NCBI RefSeq assembly: GCF_001570585.1
Contig: NZ_BBXF01000002.1
Location: forward strand, 930,001 to 994,000
Length of the DNA stretch: 64,000 nucleotides
From: Herbidospora daliensis
Lineage (GTDB): Bacteria; Actinomycetota; Actinomycetes; Streptosporangiales; Streptosporangiaceae
Direction of reading: 5' to 3'
Positions 9,659 through 19,076 of the stretch are shown piece by piece. Each line of letters begins with the position of its first letter. Position 1 is the stretch's first letter. Both the position numbers and the translations under genes were made by a program. Below the pieces are notes generated by a model, which did not search any database, was not told the DNA's origin, and saw only the letters and a program-made list of their open reading frames with translations.

Positions 9659-11866
9659 CTAGACGAGCGCGGGCTCCTTGACCGGAGCGGGCAGCTCGTC
9701 ATCGTCGTCGTCGCCGTGCGACAACGTCGGCAGCCAGTCCAGCCAGCGCGGCAGGTACCAGTTCCACTCGCCCAGCAGGCGCATCGTGGCCGGCAGCAGC
9801 ACCGCGCGGACGATCGTCGCGTCGATCAGGATCGCCGCCGCGAGACCCACGCCCATCTGCATGAACGTCAGCAGGGACAGGGTGGCGAAGACCGCGAACA
9901 CGGCCACCATGATCAGGGCGGCGCTGGTGACCACCCCGGCCGTCGAGCGGATCCCGTGGGCGACCGCGTCCTCGGTGCGCATGCCCTTGTCGTACGCCTC
10001 CCTGATCCGGCTCAGGATGAACACGTGGTAGTCCATCGACAGGCCGAACAGGATGACGAACAGGAACATCGGCAACCAGTCGGTGATGGTGCCCGTCGAC
10101 TGGAAGCCGATCACGCCCTCGCCGTACCCCCACTGGAAGACCAGCACGAGCACGCCGTAGGCCGCCGCGACCGACAGCAGGTTGAGCAGGATCGCCTTGA
10201 CCGCGACCACCAGGGAACGGAAGGAGACCAGCAGCAGCAGGAACGCGAGCAGCAGCACGAACCCGAAGACCAGCGGCCGGGTGGCCGACATCTGGTCGTT
10301 GAAGTCCATCGACCCGGCGGTCGACCCGGTGACGTGCGCGCCCGGCAGGGTCGCCGGGATGATCGTGTCGCGCAGCTCGTGGATCGCGTTCTCCGAGACC
10401 GCGTCGGTGCCGGTGCCCTTGATGCCGATGCTGATGCGGGCGACGTCGCCGCGCGGGTTGACGTCGACGGTGAACGGCTCGTTGAAGTGGCCGGACGTCA
10501 GCGCCCGCTCCTTGAGGCGCTCGATCGCCGCGGTGTCGGGGTTCCTGACGACCACCACGGCCGGCTCGTTGCCGCCGGGGAAGGCCTTGTCGATCGCCTT
10601 GAAGGTCTCGGCGATCTTGTAGTCGCCCTGGAGCTCGTCGATCGTCTGCGGACCGGGCTTGAGGCTCAGGCCGGGCACCGCCAGCGCGATCATCAAGCCG
10701 CCCGCGATCACGACCGAGATGATCGGGTGGCGCAGCACGGGCCGCAGGATCGCCCCCCACACGCGGCTCTCGCCGCCCCGCACGCCCAGGATGCGCCGCC
10801 AGGTGACCCGCCCCCGGGTCAGCACCCGGACGGTGCCGTGGAACGCGCGGGCGTCGACCTTGTCGCCGATCAGCGACAGCAGCGCGGGCAGCGCGGTCAG
10901 CGAGCCGACCACGGCGGTCAGCACGACCAGGATGGTGCCCTCGGCGAAGCCCATGAAGATGCCGTTGCCGGTCAGGAACATGCCCGCCATGGCGACGATC
11001 ACGGTGATGCCCGAGATCAGCACCGCGCGGCCGGAGGTGCCGGCGGCGATCTCGATGGCCCGCTGCTTGCTGCGGCCCTTCGCCCGTTCCTCCCGCTCTC
11101 TCATGATGTAGAAGAGCGAGTAGTCGACGCCCACGGCCAGGCCGATCAGCAGCATGACGTTGCTGGTGGCGGCGTCGACGGCCAGGAGCTGGCTGGTCAG
11201 GGCGAGCAGGCCGGTCGCGGCGACGATGGCGGTCAGCGCGAGCGCCACCGGGATGATCGCGGCCAGGATCGCGCCGAACGCGGCCAGCAGGATGCCCAGC
11301 GTGATCGGCAGCGAGAGCTGCTCGGCCCGGACGAAGTCGGCGTCGATGGCCTCGCCGATCAGCTTGTCGGCGCTGGCCCCGCCGGCCTGCTCGATCCGCA
11401 GGTCGGGGTGGCGGGCCTGGACGCCGTCGACCGCGTCGAGCAGCGGCTTCACCCGGTCGGCGGCGGTGTCGGCGTCGCCCTTCATGGTGAACTGGATCAG
11501 GGTGGTGCGGCCGTCGGGCGTCACCGGCCCCGGGGAGGTGATCTCGCCGACCTGGCCGGTCGCGGTGATCGAGCGCTTCACGTCGTCGATCGCCCGCTGG
11601 AAGGCGGGGTCGTCGGTGGTCACCCTGGTGCTCTGCACCAGCACGACCTCACTGGCCGGGTCGACGAACCCGGCGCCGTCGAGGATCTGCCCGGCGGCGC
11701 GCGAGTCGCCGTTGGCGCTCTCGTAGGACTTCATCTCCGCCGTGCCGACGGCGCCCCCGACGAACGTGGCCCCGGCCACGAACGCCACCCAGATCAACAG
11801 CGCCCACCAGCGGTGGCGTGCGCTCCAGCCGCCCACCCGGGCGGCGATGTTCCGATTCCGAACCAT
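9659..11866 (-). CDS. MMPL-family RND transporter
   Basis: 735 residues, typical of actinomycete MmpL proteins. One N-terminal membrane helix (~15-38), a periplasm-facing domain, five helices with GVDYSLF (proton-relay motif region), a central cytoplasmic loop, then a second copy of the same arrangement with LSMDYHVFILSRIREAY near the C-terminus. It ends in an acidic tail (HGDDDDDELPAPV). The family exports lipids, siderophores or drugs using the proton gradient. A start at 11950 is open, but ATG 11866 (MVRNRNIA) matches the family start and removes an arginine-rich leader unlike MMPL proteins. Substrate is unknown. Confidence 0.9.
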   Translation of the reverse strand: MVRNRNIAARVGGWSARHRWWALLIWVAFVAGATFVGGAVGTAEMKSYESANGDSRAAGQILDGAGFVDPASEVVLVQSTRVTTDDPAFQRAIDDVKRSITATGQVGEITSPGPVTPDGRTTLIQFTMKGDADTAADRVKPLLDAVDGVQARHPDLRIEQAGGASADKLIGEAIDADFVRAEQLSLPITLGILLAAFGAILAAIIPVALALTAIVAATGLLALTSQLLAVDAATSNVMLLIGLAVGVDYSLFYIMREREERAKGRSKQRAIEIAAGTSGRAVLISGITVIVAMAGMFLTGNGIFMGFAEGTILVVLTAVVGSLTALPALLSLIGDKVDARAFHGTVRVLTRGRVTWRRILGVRGGESRVWGAILRPVLRHPIISVVIAGGLMIALAVPGLSLKPGPQTIDELQGDYKIAETFKAIDKAFPGGNEPAVVVVRNPDTAAIERLKERALTSGHFNEPFTVDVNPRGDVARISIGIKGTGTDAVSENAIHELRDTIIPATLPGAHVTGSTAGSMDFNDQMSATRPLVFGFVLLLAFLLLLVSFRSLVVAVKAILLNLLSVAAAYGVLVLVFQWGYGEGVIGFQSTGTITDWLPMFLFVILFGLSMDYHVFILSRIREAYDKGMRTEDAVAHGIRSTAGVVTSAALIMVAVFAVFATLSLLTFMQMGVGLAAAILIDATIVRAVLLPATMRLLGEWNWYLPRWLDWLPTLSHGDDDDDELPAPVKEPALV

Positions 11867-11970
11867 GCCTACGACCGTAGAAATCGATCGGCGCCGGAAC
11901 CTCCTGCGTGGATGGGAGATCGGCCCTCCTTCCGGAGAGCTAGGGGACAACCCCGGCTAACCTCAGGGCT

Positions 11971-12429
11971 GTGATCCCCGCAGACGTGTTCTACGCCCGG
12001 CTCCACCGCGTGATCCCCGCCGCCGCCGGGTTCGTCACCGACGCCGACGACCGGGTGCTGCTCGTGAAACCCAACTACCGCGACCTGTGGGGCTGGCCCG
12101 GGGGGCACGTCGACGAGAGCGAGACCCCTGAGGAGGCCTGCGCCCGGGAACTCAGGGAGGAGGTCGGGTTGACGCTCCCGGTGGGGCGGCTGCTCGTCGT
12201 CCATTGGGTGCCGGAGATGGACGAGCGGCCCTTCCCGCTCGTGCACTTCACCTTCGACTGCGGGGCCCTGCCCGACGGCGCGCGGATCACCATCCAGGAG
12301 GAGGAGCTCGACGACTGGGGGTTCTTCACCCCGGCCGAGGCCGACAAGATCCTGCCCGAGTGGCAGGCCCGGCGGCTGCACGCCTCCGTCGCCGCGCGCG
12401 CGTCGGGCGGGTTCACTTATCTGAGTTGA
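11971..12429 (+). CDS. NUDIX hydrolase
   Basis: 152 residues beginning with GTG. The Nudix box is complete: GGHVDESET followed by ACARELREEVGL (residues ~46-69), with the glutamates needed for metal binding. The family hydrolyses nucleoside diphosphates linked to another group. The single-domain size fits an ADP-ribose or (d)NTP pyrophosphatase, but the substrate is open. Divergent from the MMPL gene (about 104 bp apart) and overlapping the convergent aldo/keto reductase by 17 bp. Confidence 0.9.
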   Translation: MIPADVFYARLHRVIPAAAGFVTDADDRVLLVKPNYRDLWGWPGGHVDESETPEEACARELREEVGLTLPVGRLLVVHWVPEMDERPFPLVHFTFDCGALPDGARITIQEEELDDWGFFTPAEADKILPEWQARRLHASVAARASGGFTYLS

Positions 12430-13279
12430 GGCGGTCGAGCTCGTCGGCCGACAACTCCAGGTCGAGCGCCTTCAGCGAGTCGAGGATGCTCTCGGGGCGG
12501 CTGGCCCCCGGGATCGGCACGATGCGCGGGCTGCGCGCCAGCTGCCAGGCCAGCGAGACCTGCTGCGGCGACACGCCGTGGGCGGCGGCGATCTCGCCGA
12601 ACGCGGCGTGGTGGCTGCCCAGCTCCGACGCCGAGCCCATGCCGCCCAGCGGCGACCACGACAGGAACGCGATGTCGATCTCGTCGGCGACGTCGATCTC
12701 GGGCTCGCTGGTGCGGAACCGGGGTGAGAACTCGTTCTGCACGGCCACCAGGTCGTCGCCGAGGATCTCCCGCGCCACCCGCAGCTGCTCGGGATTGGCG
12801 TTGGAGACGCCCGCCATCTGGACCTTCCCGGCCTGGACGAGGTCCTTGATCGCGCCGATCGCCACCTCGTAGGGCACCTGCGGGTCGGGCCGGTGGTGGA
12901 AGTACAGGCCGATCGAGTCGACCCCGAGGGCCTTCAGCGAACGGTCGCACGCCTGGAACAGGTATTCGGGGCGGCTGTCCCTGCCCCAGCCGCCGCCGGG
13001 CGTACGGGTGTGCCCGCCCTTGGTGGAGACCAGGACCGACCCGGCGTCGCCGCCCCAGCTGTGCAGGGCCTTGGCGACCAGGCGCTCGTTGTGGCCGACG
13101 TCGGTGTGCGAGGGCGTGTAGGCGTCGGCCGTGTCGATGAGGGTGACCCCGGCGTCGAGGGCCGCGTGGATGGTGCGGATCGACTGGGCCTCGTCGGGCA
13201 TGTGGCCGGCGGTGGACATGGGCATCGCGCCAAGCCCGAGGGCGCTGACCTGACGGCTTCCGATGCGACGGGTATTCAT
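12413..13279 (-). CDS. aldo/keto reductase
   Basis: 288 residues with the family's (beta/alpha)8 motifs. The catalytic tetrad is visible: Asp and Tyr in LIDTADAYT, Lys in VSTKGG and His in LYFHHRPD. NADPH contacts appear as IPGASRPES near the C-terminus. It should reduce an aldehyde or ketone with NADPH in the cytoplasm. Length and IGLYFHHRPDP resemble the YakC/perakine-reductase group. It is followed upstream, 10 bp away on the same strand, by the DUF4429 gene, so the two are probably co-transcribed. Confidence 0.9.
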   Translation of the reverse strand: MNTRRIGSRQVSALGLGAMPMSTAGHMPDEAQSIRTIHAALDAGVTLIDTADAYTPSHTDVGHNERLVAKALHSWGGDAGSVLVSTKGGHTRTPGGGWGRDSRPEYLFQACDRSLKALGVDSIGLYFHHRPDPQVPYEVAIGAIKDLVQAGKVQMAGVSNANPEQLRVAREILGDDLVAVQNEFSPRFRTSEPEIDVADEIDIAFLSWSPLGGMGSASELGSHHAAFGEIAAAHGVSPQQVSLAWQLARSPRIVPIPGASRPESILDSLKALDLELSADELDRLNSDK

Positions 13280-13289
13280 GAGTCCAGCT

Positions 13290-14150
13290 TTACAGACGCT
13301 TCAGCAGCGCCTGCTTGGCGGTCGCGAACTCCTCGTCGGTCAGCACGCCGTCGCGGTGCAGCGCGCCCAGTTCCCGCAGGCGGCGCAGCACGACGTCGTG
13401 GTCGTCCTCCGCGGGCGCGGGCTCGATCGCGGGCGGTTCGGCCAGCGGATGGGGCAGCCGGGCCAGCACGGCGGTCACCAGCAGGGCGACGGTGCCGGTC
13501 TTCTTGCTGCTGATGCCCCAGAGGGTGAGGGCCGACGGGTCGTGCTTGATCGGCGGCCGGGCCGCCGGTTCGCTCTTGCGGGCGAACCTGAGCCAGCCGT
13601 TCTCCACGCCGCTGTTGGGGATCCACTCGACGCCGGCGACGTCGGCCAGCGGGATCCGCTGCGGCCCGGCCTTCTGCTTGGTGCCGTCGGCCGCCCAGTT
13701 GCGCTCGATCATGATCACGTCGCCGTCGAAGGTGATCAATCCGTCGGAGGCGTTCGCGGTCAGCGGCACCGGCGGCCCGGCCATCAGGTAGCGGACGCAG
13801 GGGCCGTCGGGCACCCCCTCGGCCAGCAGCGCGGCGCGGACCTCGTCGGCGAAGTACTCGGCCGCGCCCGACCGGTTGGCGTCGATCGTGAGCCGGTAGG
13901 GGTCGGCGGCCTCGGGGAGGCGTCCGCCGGTGGCCTGGGTGAACGGGTCGGCGCCCTCACGCATGCGTAACTTCAGCAGGCCGCCCTTGCGGCCGGGCTG
14001 GTAGGCGATTCCGGCCACCGCCGCCAGCGGCACCACGAGCTCGCCGAGGGCCTGGCGAAGCTTGTTCACGCTGCGGTCCCTGGCCGGCACGATCCGGATC
14101 ATGTCGCCGTTGAAGGTCCACGTGCCGTCCCGTACCAACACCTCGGTCAT
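13290..14150 (-). CDS. DUF4429 protein with C-terminal SHOCT domain
   Basis: 286 residues. Two copies of the DUF4429 fold are visible: one starting at GTWTFNGDMIRI (residue ~9), the other at GLITFDGDVIMIERNW (~148), each followed by a PL(A)AVAG/PLADVAG strand. The last ~35 residues (LRELGALHRDGVLTDEEFATAKQALLKRL) are a SHOCT short helical domain, often found on proteins that oligomerise. Cytoplasmic; function unknown. Common in actinomycetes. Its start is 37 bp from the divergent SARP-like regulator. Confidence 0.85.
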   Translation of the reverse strand: MTEVLVRDGTWTFNGDMIRIVPARDRSVNKLRQALGELVVPLAAVAGIAYQPGRKGGLLKLRMREGADPFTQATGGRLPEAADPYRLTIDANRSGAAEYFADEVRAALLAEGVPDGPCVRYLMAGPPVPLTANASDGLITFDGDVIMIERNWAADGTKQKAGPQRIPLADVAGVEWIPNSGVENGWLRFARKSEPAARPPIKHDPSALTLWGISSKKTGTVALLVTAVLARLPHPLAEPPAIEPAPAEDDHDVVLRRLRELGALHRDGVLTDEEFATAKQALLKRL

Positions 14151-14187
14151 GGCCGGATCTTACGCATCTGGTGGCACAGTGGGTGAT

Positions 14188-17100
14188 ATGCACGTGGGGA
14201 TTCTCGGACCGCTCGAAGTGCGGTCCGACAGGGGCGAAGCCGTGACGATCGGCGGAGCCCGCCTCCGTGCTCTGCTGGTACGGCTCGCGCTCGACCCCGG
14301 CCGTCTGATCACCCACGACGAGCTGGCCGAAGCCCTCTGGGGCGCGGCGCCCCCGGCCGACCGGGCCAACGCCCTCCAATCGCTCGTGTCGCGGCTGCGC
14401 CGGGTGCTGCCCGACCCGGCGGCGCTGCGATCGGAACCCGGCGGCTACCGGCTGACGCTCCCGAAGGAGAACGTCGACGCCCACCGTTTCGCCGCCCTGG
14501 CCTCGGGCGGGCGCGCCGCGCTGGCCGCCGGCGACCACCGGCGGGCGGCCGGGCTCCTGGGCGAGGCCGCCGCGCTCTGGCGGGGCCGTCCGCTGGCCGA
14601 CGTCGCCGACGCGCCGTTCGCCGACGCCGCCGTGGCCGGTCTCGACGAGGCCTGGCTGACCGCCACCGAAGACCGCCTCGAAGCCGAGCCGGTCGTCTCG
14701 GAGCTGCGCGACCTGGCGGCCCGCCATCCGCTGCGCGAACGGGTGCACGCCCTGCTGATGCGGGCGCTGGCCGCCTCGGGACGGCGGGCCGAGGCGCTGA
14801 GCGTCTTCGAGGAGGTGCGCCACTCCCTGGCCGACGAACTCGGCGTCGACCCCGGCGCCGAACTGCGCGAGGCCCACCTGGCCGTGCTGCGCGAGGAGCC
14901 CGCGCCGCGCCGGGGACGGCCGGTGCTGCGCGCCCCGCTGACCAGCTTCGTCGGCCGCGACCACGACATGGCCGAGATCGCCCGGCGGCTGGCCGACAGC
15001 CGCCTGGTCACCCTGGTCGGCCCCGGCGGCGCCGGCAAGACCCGGCTCGCCAGCACGGTCGCCGCCGGCCTCGACCGGCCGGTCTGGCTGGTCGAGCTGG
15101 CCCCCGTCACCAACCCCGACGACGTGCCGCAGGCGGTGCTGGCCGCCGTGGGCGCGGGCCAGACCAAGGCGCAGGAGGGCACCGTCGCCCGCATCGTCGA
15201 GGTGCTGTCGGGCGTCGAGGGCCTGCTGCTGCTCGACAACTGCGAGCACCTCATCGACGCCGCCGCCCGGCTGGCCGACGAACTGCTCGGCCTGTGCCCC
15301 AGGCTGACCGTGCTGGCCACCAGCCGCGAGGCCCTCGGGATCTTCGGCGAGTCGCTCTGGCCGGTGCCGCCGCTGGCCGACGAACCGGCGGTCCGGCTGT
15401 TCCTCGATCGCGCCGAGGCGGTGCGTCCCGGGTTCGCCCTCACCGAGGCCAACACGCCGGTCGTACGGGAGATCTGCCGCCGCCTCGACGGCCTGCCGCT
15501 GGCGATCGAGCTGGCCGCGGCCCGGTTGCGCTCGCTCACCGTCGAGCAGGTGGCCGCCCGGCTCGACGACCGGTTCCGGCTGCTGACGGGCGGCAGCCGG
15601 ACCGCGATGGCCCGGCACCAGACGCTCCGCGCGGTGGTGGCCTGGAGCTGGGACCTGCTCGGCGACGACGAGCGCGACCTGGCCGAACGGCTCGCGGTGT
15701 TCCCCGGCGGCTTCACCGCCGAGGCGGCCGAGGCGGTGGGCGGCTCGCTCGACCTGCTGGCCGGCCTGGTCGACCGGTCGCTGCTCCAGCTCATCGACGG
15801 CCCCCGCTACCGGATGCTGGAGACCATCCGCGAATACGGCCTCGAACGCCTGGCCGAACGCGGCGAGGTCGACGCGGTGCGCGGCGCCCACACGCGCTAC
15901 TTCCTCGACCTGGCCGAACAGGGCGCCGACCAGATGCGCGGCCACGGGCAGCTGACCTGGATCCGCGTCCTCGGCACCGACCACGACAACCTCTTGGCCG
16001 CCTTCCACTACGCCATCGAGCGCCGTGACGCCGCCACCGCGACCCGGATGACCGCCGCGCTCGGCACGTTCTGGATGATCACCGGCCGCCGGTCGGAGTC
16101 GGTGCCCTGGCTCAAGTCGGCGCTCGACCTCGACGGCGAGATCGACCGGAACGCGTGGCTGATCACCACGATGATGTACCTGCTGAACTCGCTGATGAGC
16201 CAGCCGGTCGAAGACGTCGAGGGCCTGATCGCCCGGTTCGGCGAGATCTCCCGGCAGGCCGAGATCGACGACGACCCGCTGCTCTGCCTGATCACCCCGA
16301 TCTACCACCTGTTCCAGGACGACACCGACGGGGGCCTGGCCGCGATCGACCGCGCTCTCGCCGTGGCCGAGCCGTGGAGCAGGGCCATGCTGCAGATGTT
16401 CCGGGCGTTCATGCTGGAGAACGAGGGCGACCCCAACGGCATGCTGGCCGACCTGCGCGAGGCCGCCGCCGGGTTCCGCGAGGTCGGCGACCGCTGGGGG
16501 CTGGCCCAGGCGCTGACGTTCATCGCCGACGCGGCCATGTTGTTCGGCGACTTCGACCTGGTGGTGAAGTCGCTGGAGGAGGCCATCGAACTGACCCGGC
16601 TGCTCAACCCCGACGACGACGCCGGGCACCAGCGCATGTACCTGGCCACCGCCCGCAGCCGCCAGGGCGACGTCGACGGCGCCCGCCATGAACTGCGGCT
16701 GATGGCCGAGTCGAGCCGCAACGAGTGGTCGATCAGGGACGCCGCGTTCTCCCGCATCGGGCTCGGCGACCTCGCCCGCGAGGTGGGCGACCTGGCCGAG
16801 GCGCGCTTCCAGTACGAAGAGGCGGCCGTCGCCGTCGACGAGTCGGGGATCGTCTCGCCGCAGTTCCGGGCGCTGGTGCTGACGTGCCTGGGCCACCTGG
16901 CCGTCGCCGAGGGCGACCTGGAGGCCGCCGCCTCCGCCGCCGCCGAGGCCGCCGTGCTGGCCGACTCGGTACGCGACCGGCCGGTGCTGGCCCGGGTGGG
17001 GGTGCTGGCCGCCGAGGTGGAGGGCGTCCGCGGGAACGCCGAAGGGGCGGCCCGGATGCTCGGCGCGAGCGAGCAGCTCCGGGGCGCCCCCGACGCGTAC

Positions 17101-17229
17101 AACCCCGACGTCTTCCGGATCTCCGTGCAGTTGCGGGAGGCCCTCGGAGACGAGGCCTATCAGCAGGCTTACGGCAAGGGCGCGGCCCTCGACCGGGCGG
17201 CCGCGATCGATCAGGTCCTGCGCCGGTAG
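14188..17229 (+). CDS. AfsR/SARP-family transcriptional regulator with NB-ARC and TPR
   Basis: 1013 residues. Domains in order: winged-helix DNA-binding domain (~1-95, starting MHVGILGPLEVRSD), bacterial transcriptional activation domain (~96-235), an AP/NB-ARC ATPase with Walker A GPGGAGKTR (~277-286) and Walker B LLLLDNCEHL, then a long TPR-like alpha region to the end. This is the AfsR/large SARP architecture, which activates secondary-metabolite or differentiation genes after nucleotide-dependent oligomerisation. ATG 14188 follows a GGGTGA at close distance; upstream in-frame starts lie in the divergent gene. It converges on drrB with a 19-bp overlap. No biosynthetic gene cluster is visible within the window, so its target is open. 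Confidence 0.92.
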   Translation: MHVGILGPLEVRSDRGEAVTIGGARLRALLVRLALDPGRLITHDELAEALWGAAPPADRANALQSLVSRLRRVLPDPAALRSEPGGYRLTLPKENVDAHRFAALASGGRAALAAGDHRRAAGLLGEAAALWRGRPLADVADAPFADAAVAGLDEAWLTATEDRLEAEPVVSELRDLAARHPLRERVHALLMRALAASGRRAEALSVFEEVRHSLADELGVDPGAELREAHLAVLREEPAPRRGRPVLRAPLTSFVGRDHDMAEIARRLADSRLVTLVGPGGAGKTRLASTVAAGLDRPVWLVELAPVTNPDDVPQAVLAAVGAGQTKAQEGTVARIVEVLSGVEGLLLLDNCEHLIDAAARLADELLGLCPRLTVLATSREALGIFGESLWPVPPLADEPAVRLFLDRAEAVRPGFALTEANTPVVREICRRLDGLPLAIELAAARLRSLTVEQVAARLDDRFRLLTGGSRTAMARHQTLRAVVAWSWDLLGDDERDLAERLAVFPGGFTAEAAEAVGGSLDLLAGLVDRSLLQLIDGPRYRMLETIREYGLERLAERGEVDAVRGAHTRYFLDLAEQGADQMRGHGQLTWIRVLGTDHDNLLAAFHYAIERRDAATATRMTAALGTFWMITGRRSESVPWLKSALDLDGEIDRNAWLITTMMYLLNSLMSQPVEDVEGLIARFGEISRQAEIDDDPLLCLITPIYHLFQDDTDGGLAAIDRALAVAEPWSRAMLQMFRAFMLENEGDPNGMLADLREAAAGFREVGDRWGLAQALTFIADAAMLFGDFDLVVKSLEEAIELTRLLNPDDDAGHQRMYLATARSRQGDVDGARHELRLMAESSRNEWSIRDAAFSRIGLGDLAREVGDLAEARFQYEEAAVAVDESGIVSPQFRALVLTCLGHLAVAEGDLEAAASAAAEAAVLADSVRDRPVLARVGVLAAEVEGVRGNAEGAARMLGASEQLRGAPDAYNPDVFRISVQLREALGDEAYQQAYGKGAALDRAAAIDQVLRR

Positions 17230-18035
17230 GCCCGCACCGCCAGCGGCGCGAAGACCGCCAGCAGGCCGACGCCCCAGGCCGCGACCCACACGACGTGGGA
17301 GGCCACCGGCCCGCCGATCATGAGGCCGCGGGCGGCCTCCATCGCGTGGGCGACCGGGTTGATCTGCACCCACGACTGGAGCCAGCCGGGCAGGGTGTCG
17401 ACCGGGGCCATCATGCCGGTGCCGAACGTCAGCGGGAACATGGTCAGGAACGCGACGCCCTGCACCGCGCCCGGCTCCCGCAGCACCATCCCGAGCAGGA
17501 CGAACGCCCAGCTCAGGCAGAACGCGAACGCGATGGTCATGACGACCGCCGCGAGCGCGGGCACGATGCCGTTGACCAGGTCGAAGCCGAGCACCAGCCC
17601 GCAGATCGCGAGGGAGAGCGTGGCGACGACGTAGCGGATCAGGTCGCCGAGCACCGACCCGATCAGCGGCGCCGACCGGCCGATCGGGAGGCTGCGGAAC
17701 CGGTCGAAGACCCCCTTCTTGAGGTCGGTGTTGAGGCTCACGCCGGTCGCGACCGAGGCGAACACGACGGTCTGCACGAGGATCGCCGGCAGCAGGAACT
17801 GCAGGTACTGGTGCGTGTCGCCGGCGATGGCGCCGCCGAGCAGGAACACGAACAGCACCACGAAGATGATCGGCTGGAGGGTCACGTCGAGCAGTTGCTC
17901 GGGTGTCCTGATCGTCTTTATCAAGCTCCGCCGCGCGAGGGCGAGACTATGTCTGACCAGCCCGAAAGGGCGTGGTTGCGCGCGGGTGGGGGCGGGCTTG
18001 GGGGGCTGTACAGGGGAGAGCGTGGTCGTGGTCAT
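17211..18035 (-). CDS. ABC-2 type exporter permease (DrrB family)
   Basis: 274 residues with six hydrophobic segments and the ABC-2 signature region (NPVAHAMEAARGLMIGG). It begins with a cytoplasmic proline-rich tail, then PEQLLDVTLQPIIFVVLFVFL. It forms the membrane half of a drug/lipid exporter with the ATPase encoded 14 bp upstream. The start has a good AAGGAG six bases before the ATG. DrrAB systems in Streptomyces export daunorubicin; here the substrate is unknown. Confidence 0.93.
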   Translation of the reverse strand: MTTTTLSPVQPPKPAPTRAQPRPFGLVRHSLALARRSLIKTIRTPEQLLDVTLQPIIFVVLFVFLLGGAIAGDTHQYLQFLLPAILVQTVVFASVATGVSLNTDLKKGVFDRFRSLPIGRSAPLIGSVLGDLIRYVVATLSLAICGLVLGFDLVNGIVPALAAVVMTIAFAFCLSWAFVLLGMVLREPGAVQGVAFLTMFPLTFGTGMMAPVDTLPGWLQSWVQINPVAHAMEAARGLMIGGPVASHVVWVAAWGVGLLAVFAPLAVRAYRRRT

Positions 18036-18048
18036 GGGGGACTCCTTC

Positions 18049-18999
18049 TCAGGCCGCTTCTTCGTCGGTGGCGCGCTGGCCGGTGAGGGTGAAGAACACC
18101 TCGTCGAGGCTGGGCAGACGCAGGGAGAGCTCGGTGACCGACACGCCGGCCTGGGCGAGCCGCGCCACCGCCTCGGTGAACTGGGCGTCGCCGTCGACGG
18201 GCACGGTGACCACGCCGCGGCTGGGCGACTCGGCCGGACGGCCGGAGACGCCCGTGAGGATGGCCTCGGTCTCGGCGAGGCGCGCCGGGTCGGCCGGGCG
18301 GGCGAGGATGGTCTGGCCGCCGACGATCTGCTTGAGCTGGGCCGGGGTGCCGTGGGCGATCGACCGGCCGTGGTCGACGACGGTGATCTCGTCGGCCAGC
18401 GCGTCGGCCTCCTCCAGATACTGCGTGGTGAGCAGCACGGTCACGCCGTCCTTGACCAGCCCGCGCACGATGTTCCACACGTCGTCGCGCTTCGACGGGT
18501 CGAGGCCGGTGGTGGGCTCGTCGAGGTAGATGACGTCGGGGCGGCCGACGAGGCTGGCGGCCAGGTCGAGCCGGCGGCGCATGCCGCCCGAGTAGGTCTT
18601 GGCCTGCCGTGCCCCCGCCTCGGCCAGCCCGAACTCGCCCAGCAGCTCGGTGGCCCTGGCGATCGCCTCGCTCTTGCGCAGGTCGAGCAGCTGGCCGATG
18701 AGGACCAGGTTCTGCATGCCCGTCAGGTCTTCGTCGACGGAGGCGTACTGGCCGGTCAGGCCGATCAGGCGGCGGACCTTGGCGGCGTCCTTGACGGCGT
18801 CGAGGCCGCCCACGAACGCGCGGCCCTCATCGGGGCGCAGCAGCGTGGCGAGGATGCGGACGGCGGTGGTCTTGCCGGCCCCGTTGGGGCCGAGCACCCC
18901 GAGCACGGTCCCCTGCGGGGCGGAGAGATCGAGCCCGGCCAGGGCGGTCGTCTTCCCGTAGCGTTTCACGAGGCCCCGGGCCTCGAATGCGTATTCCAT
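18049..18999 (-). CDS. ABC exporter ATPase (DrrA family)
   Basis: About 316 residues. Walker A GPNGAGKTT (~40-48), Q-loop GLTGQYAS, signature YSGGMRRRLDLA, Walker B VIYLDEPTTGLDP and the H-loop-like TTQYLEEAD are all present, followed by the DrrA C-terminal domain ending in RLPSLDEVFFTLTG. This powers export with the DrrB-like permease next to it. Start uncertain: ATG 18999 (MEYAFEARG) fits the domain edge but its GGGAGG is only one base away; ATG 19029 and 19038 are alternatives. The gene precedes the permease by 13 bp, forming a two-gene operon. Confidence 0.92.
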   Translation of the reverse strand: MEYAFEARGLVKRYGKTTALAGLDLSAPQGTVLGVLGPNGAGKTTAVRILATLLRPDEGRAFVGGLDAVKDAAKVRRLIGLTGQYASVDEDLTGMQNLVLIGQLLDLRKSEAIARATELLGEFGLAEAGARQAKTYSGGMRRRLDLAASLVGRPDVIYLDEPTTGLDPSKRDDVWNIVRGLVKDGVTVLLTTQYLEEADALADEITVVDHGRSIAHGTPAQLKQIVGGQTILARPADPARLAETEAILTGVSGRPAESPSRGVVTVPVDGDAQFTEAVARLAQAGVSVTELSLRLPSLDEVFFTLTGQRATDEEAA

Positions 19000-19076
19000 G
19001 CCTCCCAGGGTGGAGCCCGCCGCTGTCATCCCGCGCACAGCGGGCTGTCACGCCTCAGCTGGGCCTCAGCGGCGTC

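Noticed and set aside
13957-17373. Long open frames antisense to recognised genes, for example a 1138-codon frame opposite the SARP-like gene and 1000-plus-codon frames opposite the 6.6-9.7 kb and 27.6-31.7 kb regions
   Set aside because: Their translations are low-complexity Arg/Gly/Pro/Ala strings typical of high-GC shadow frames and carry no domain; the opposite strand holds clear families.
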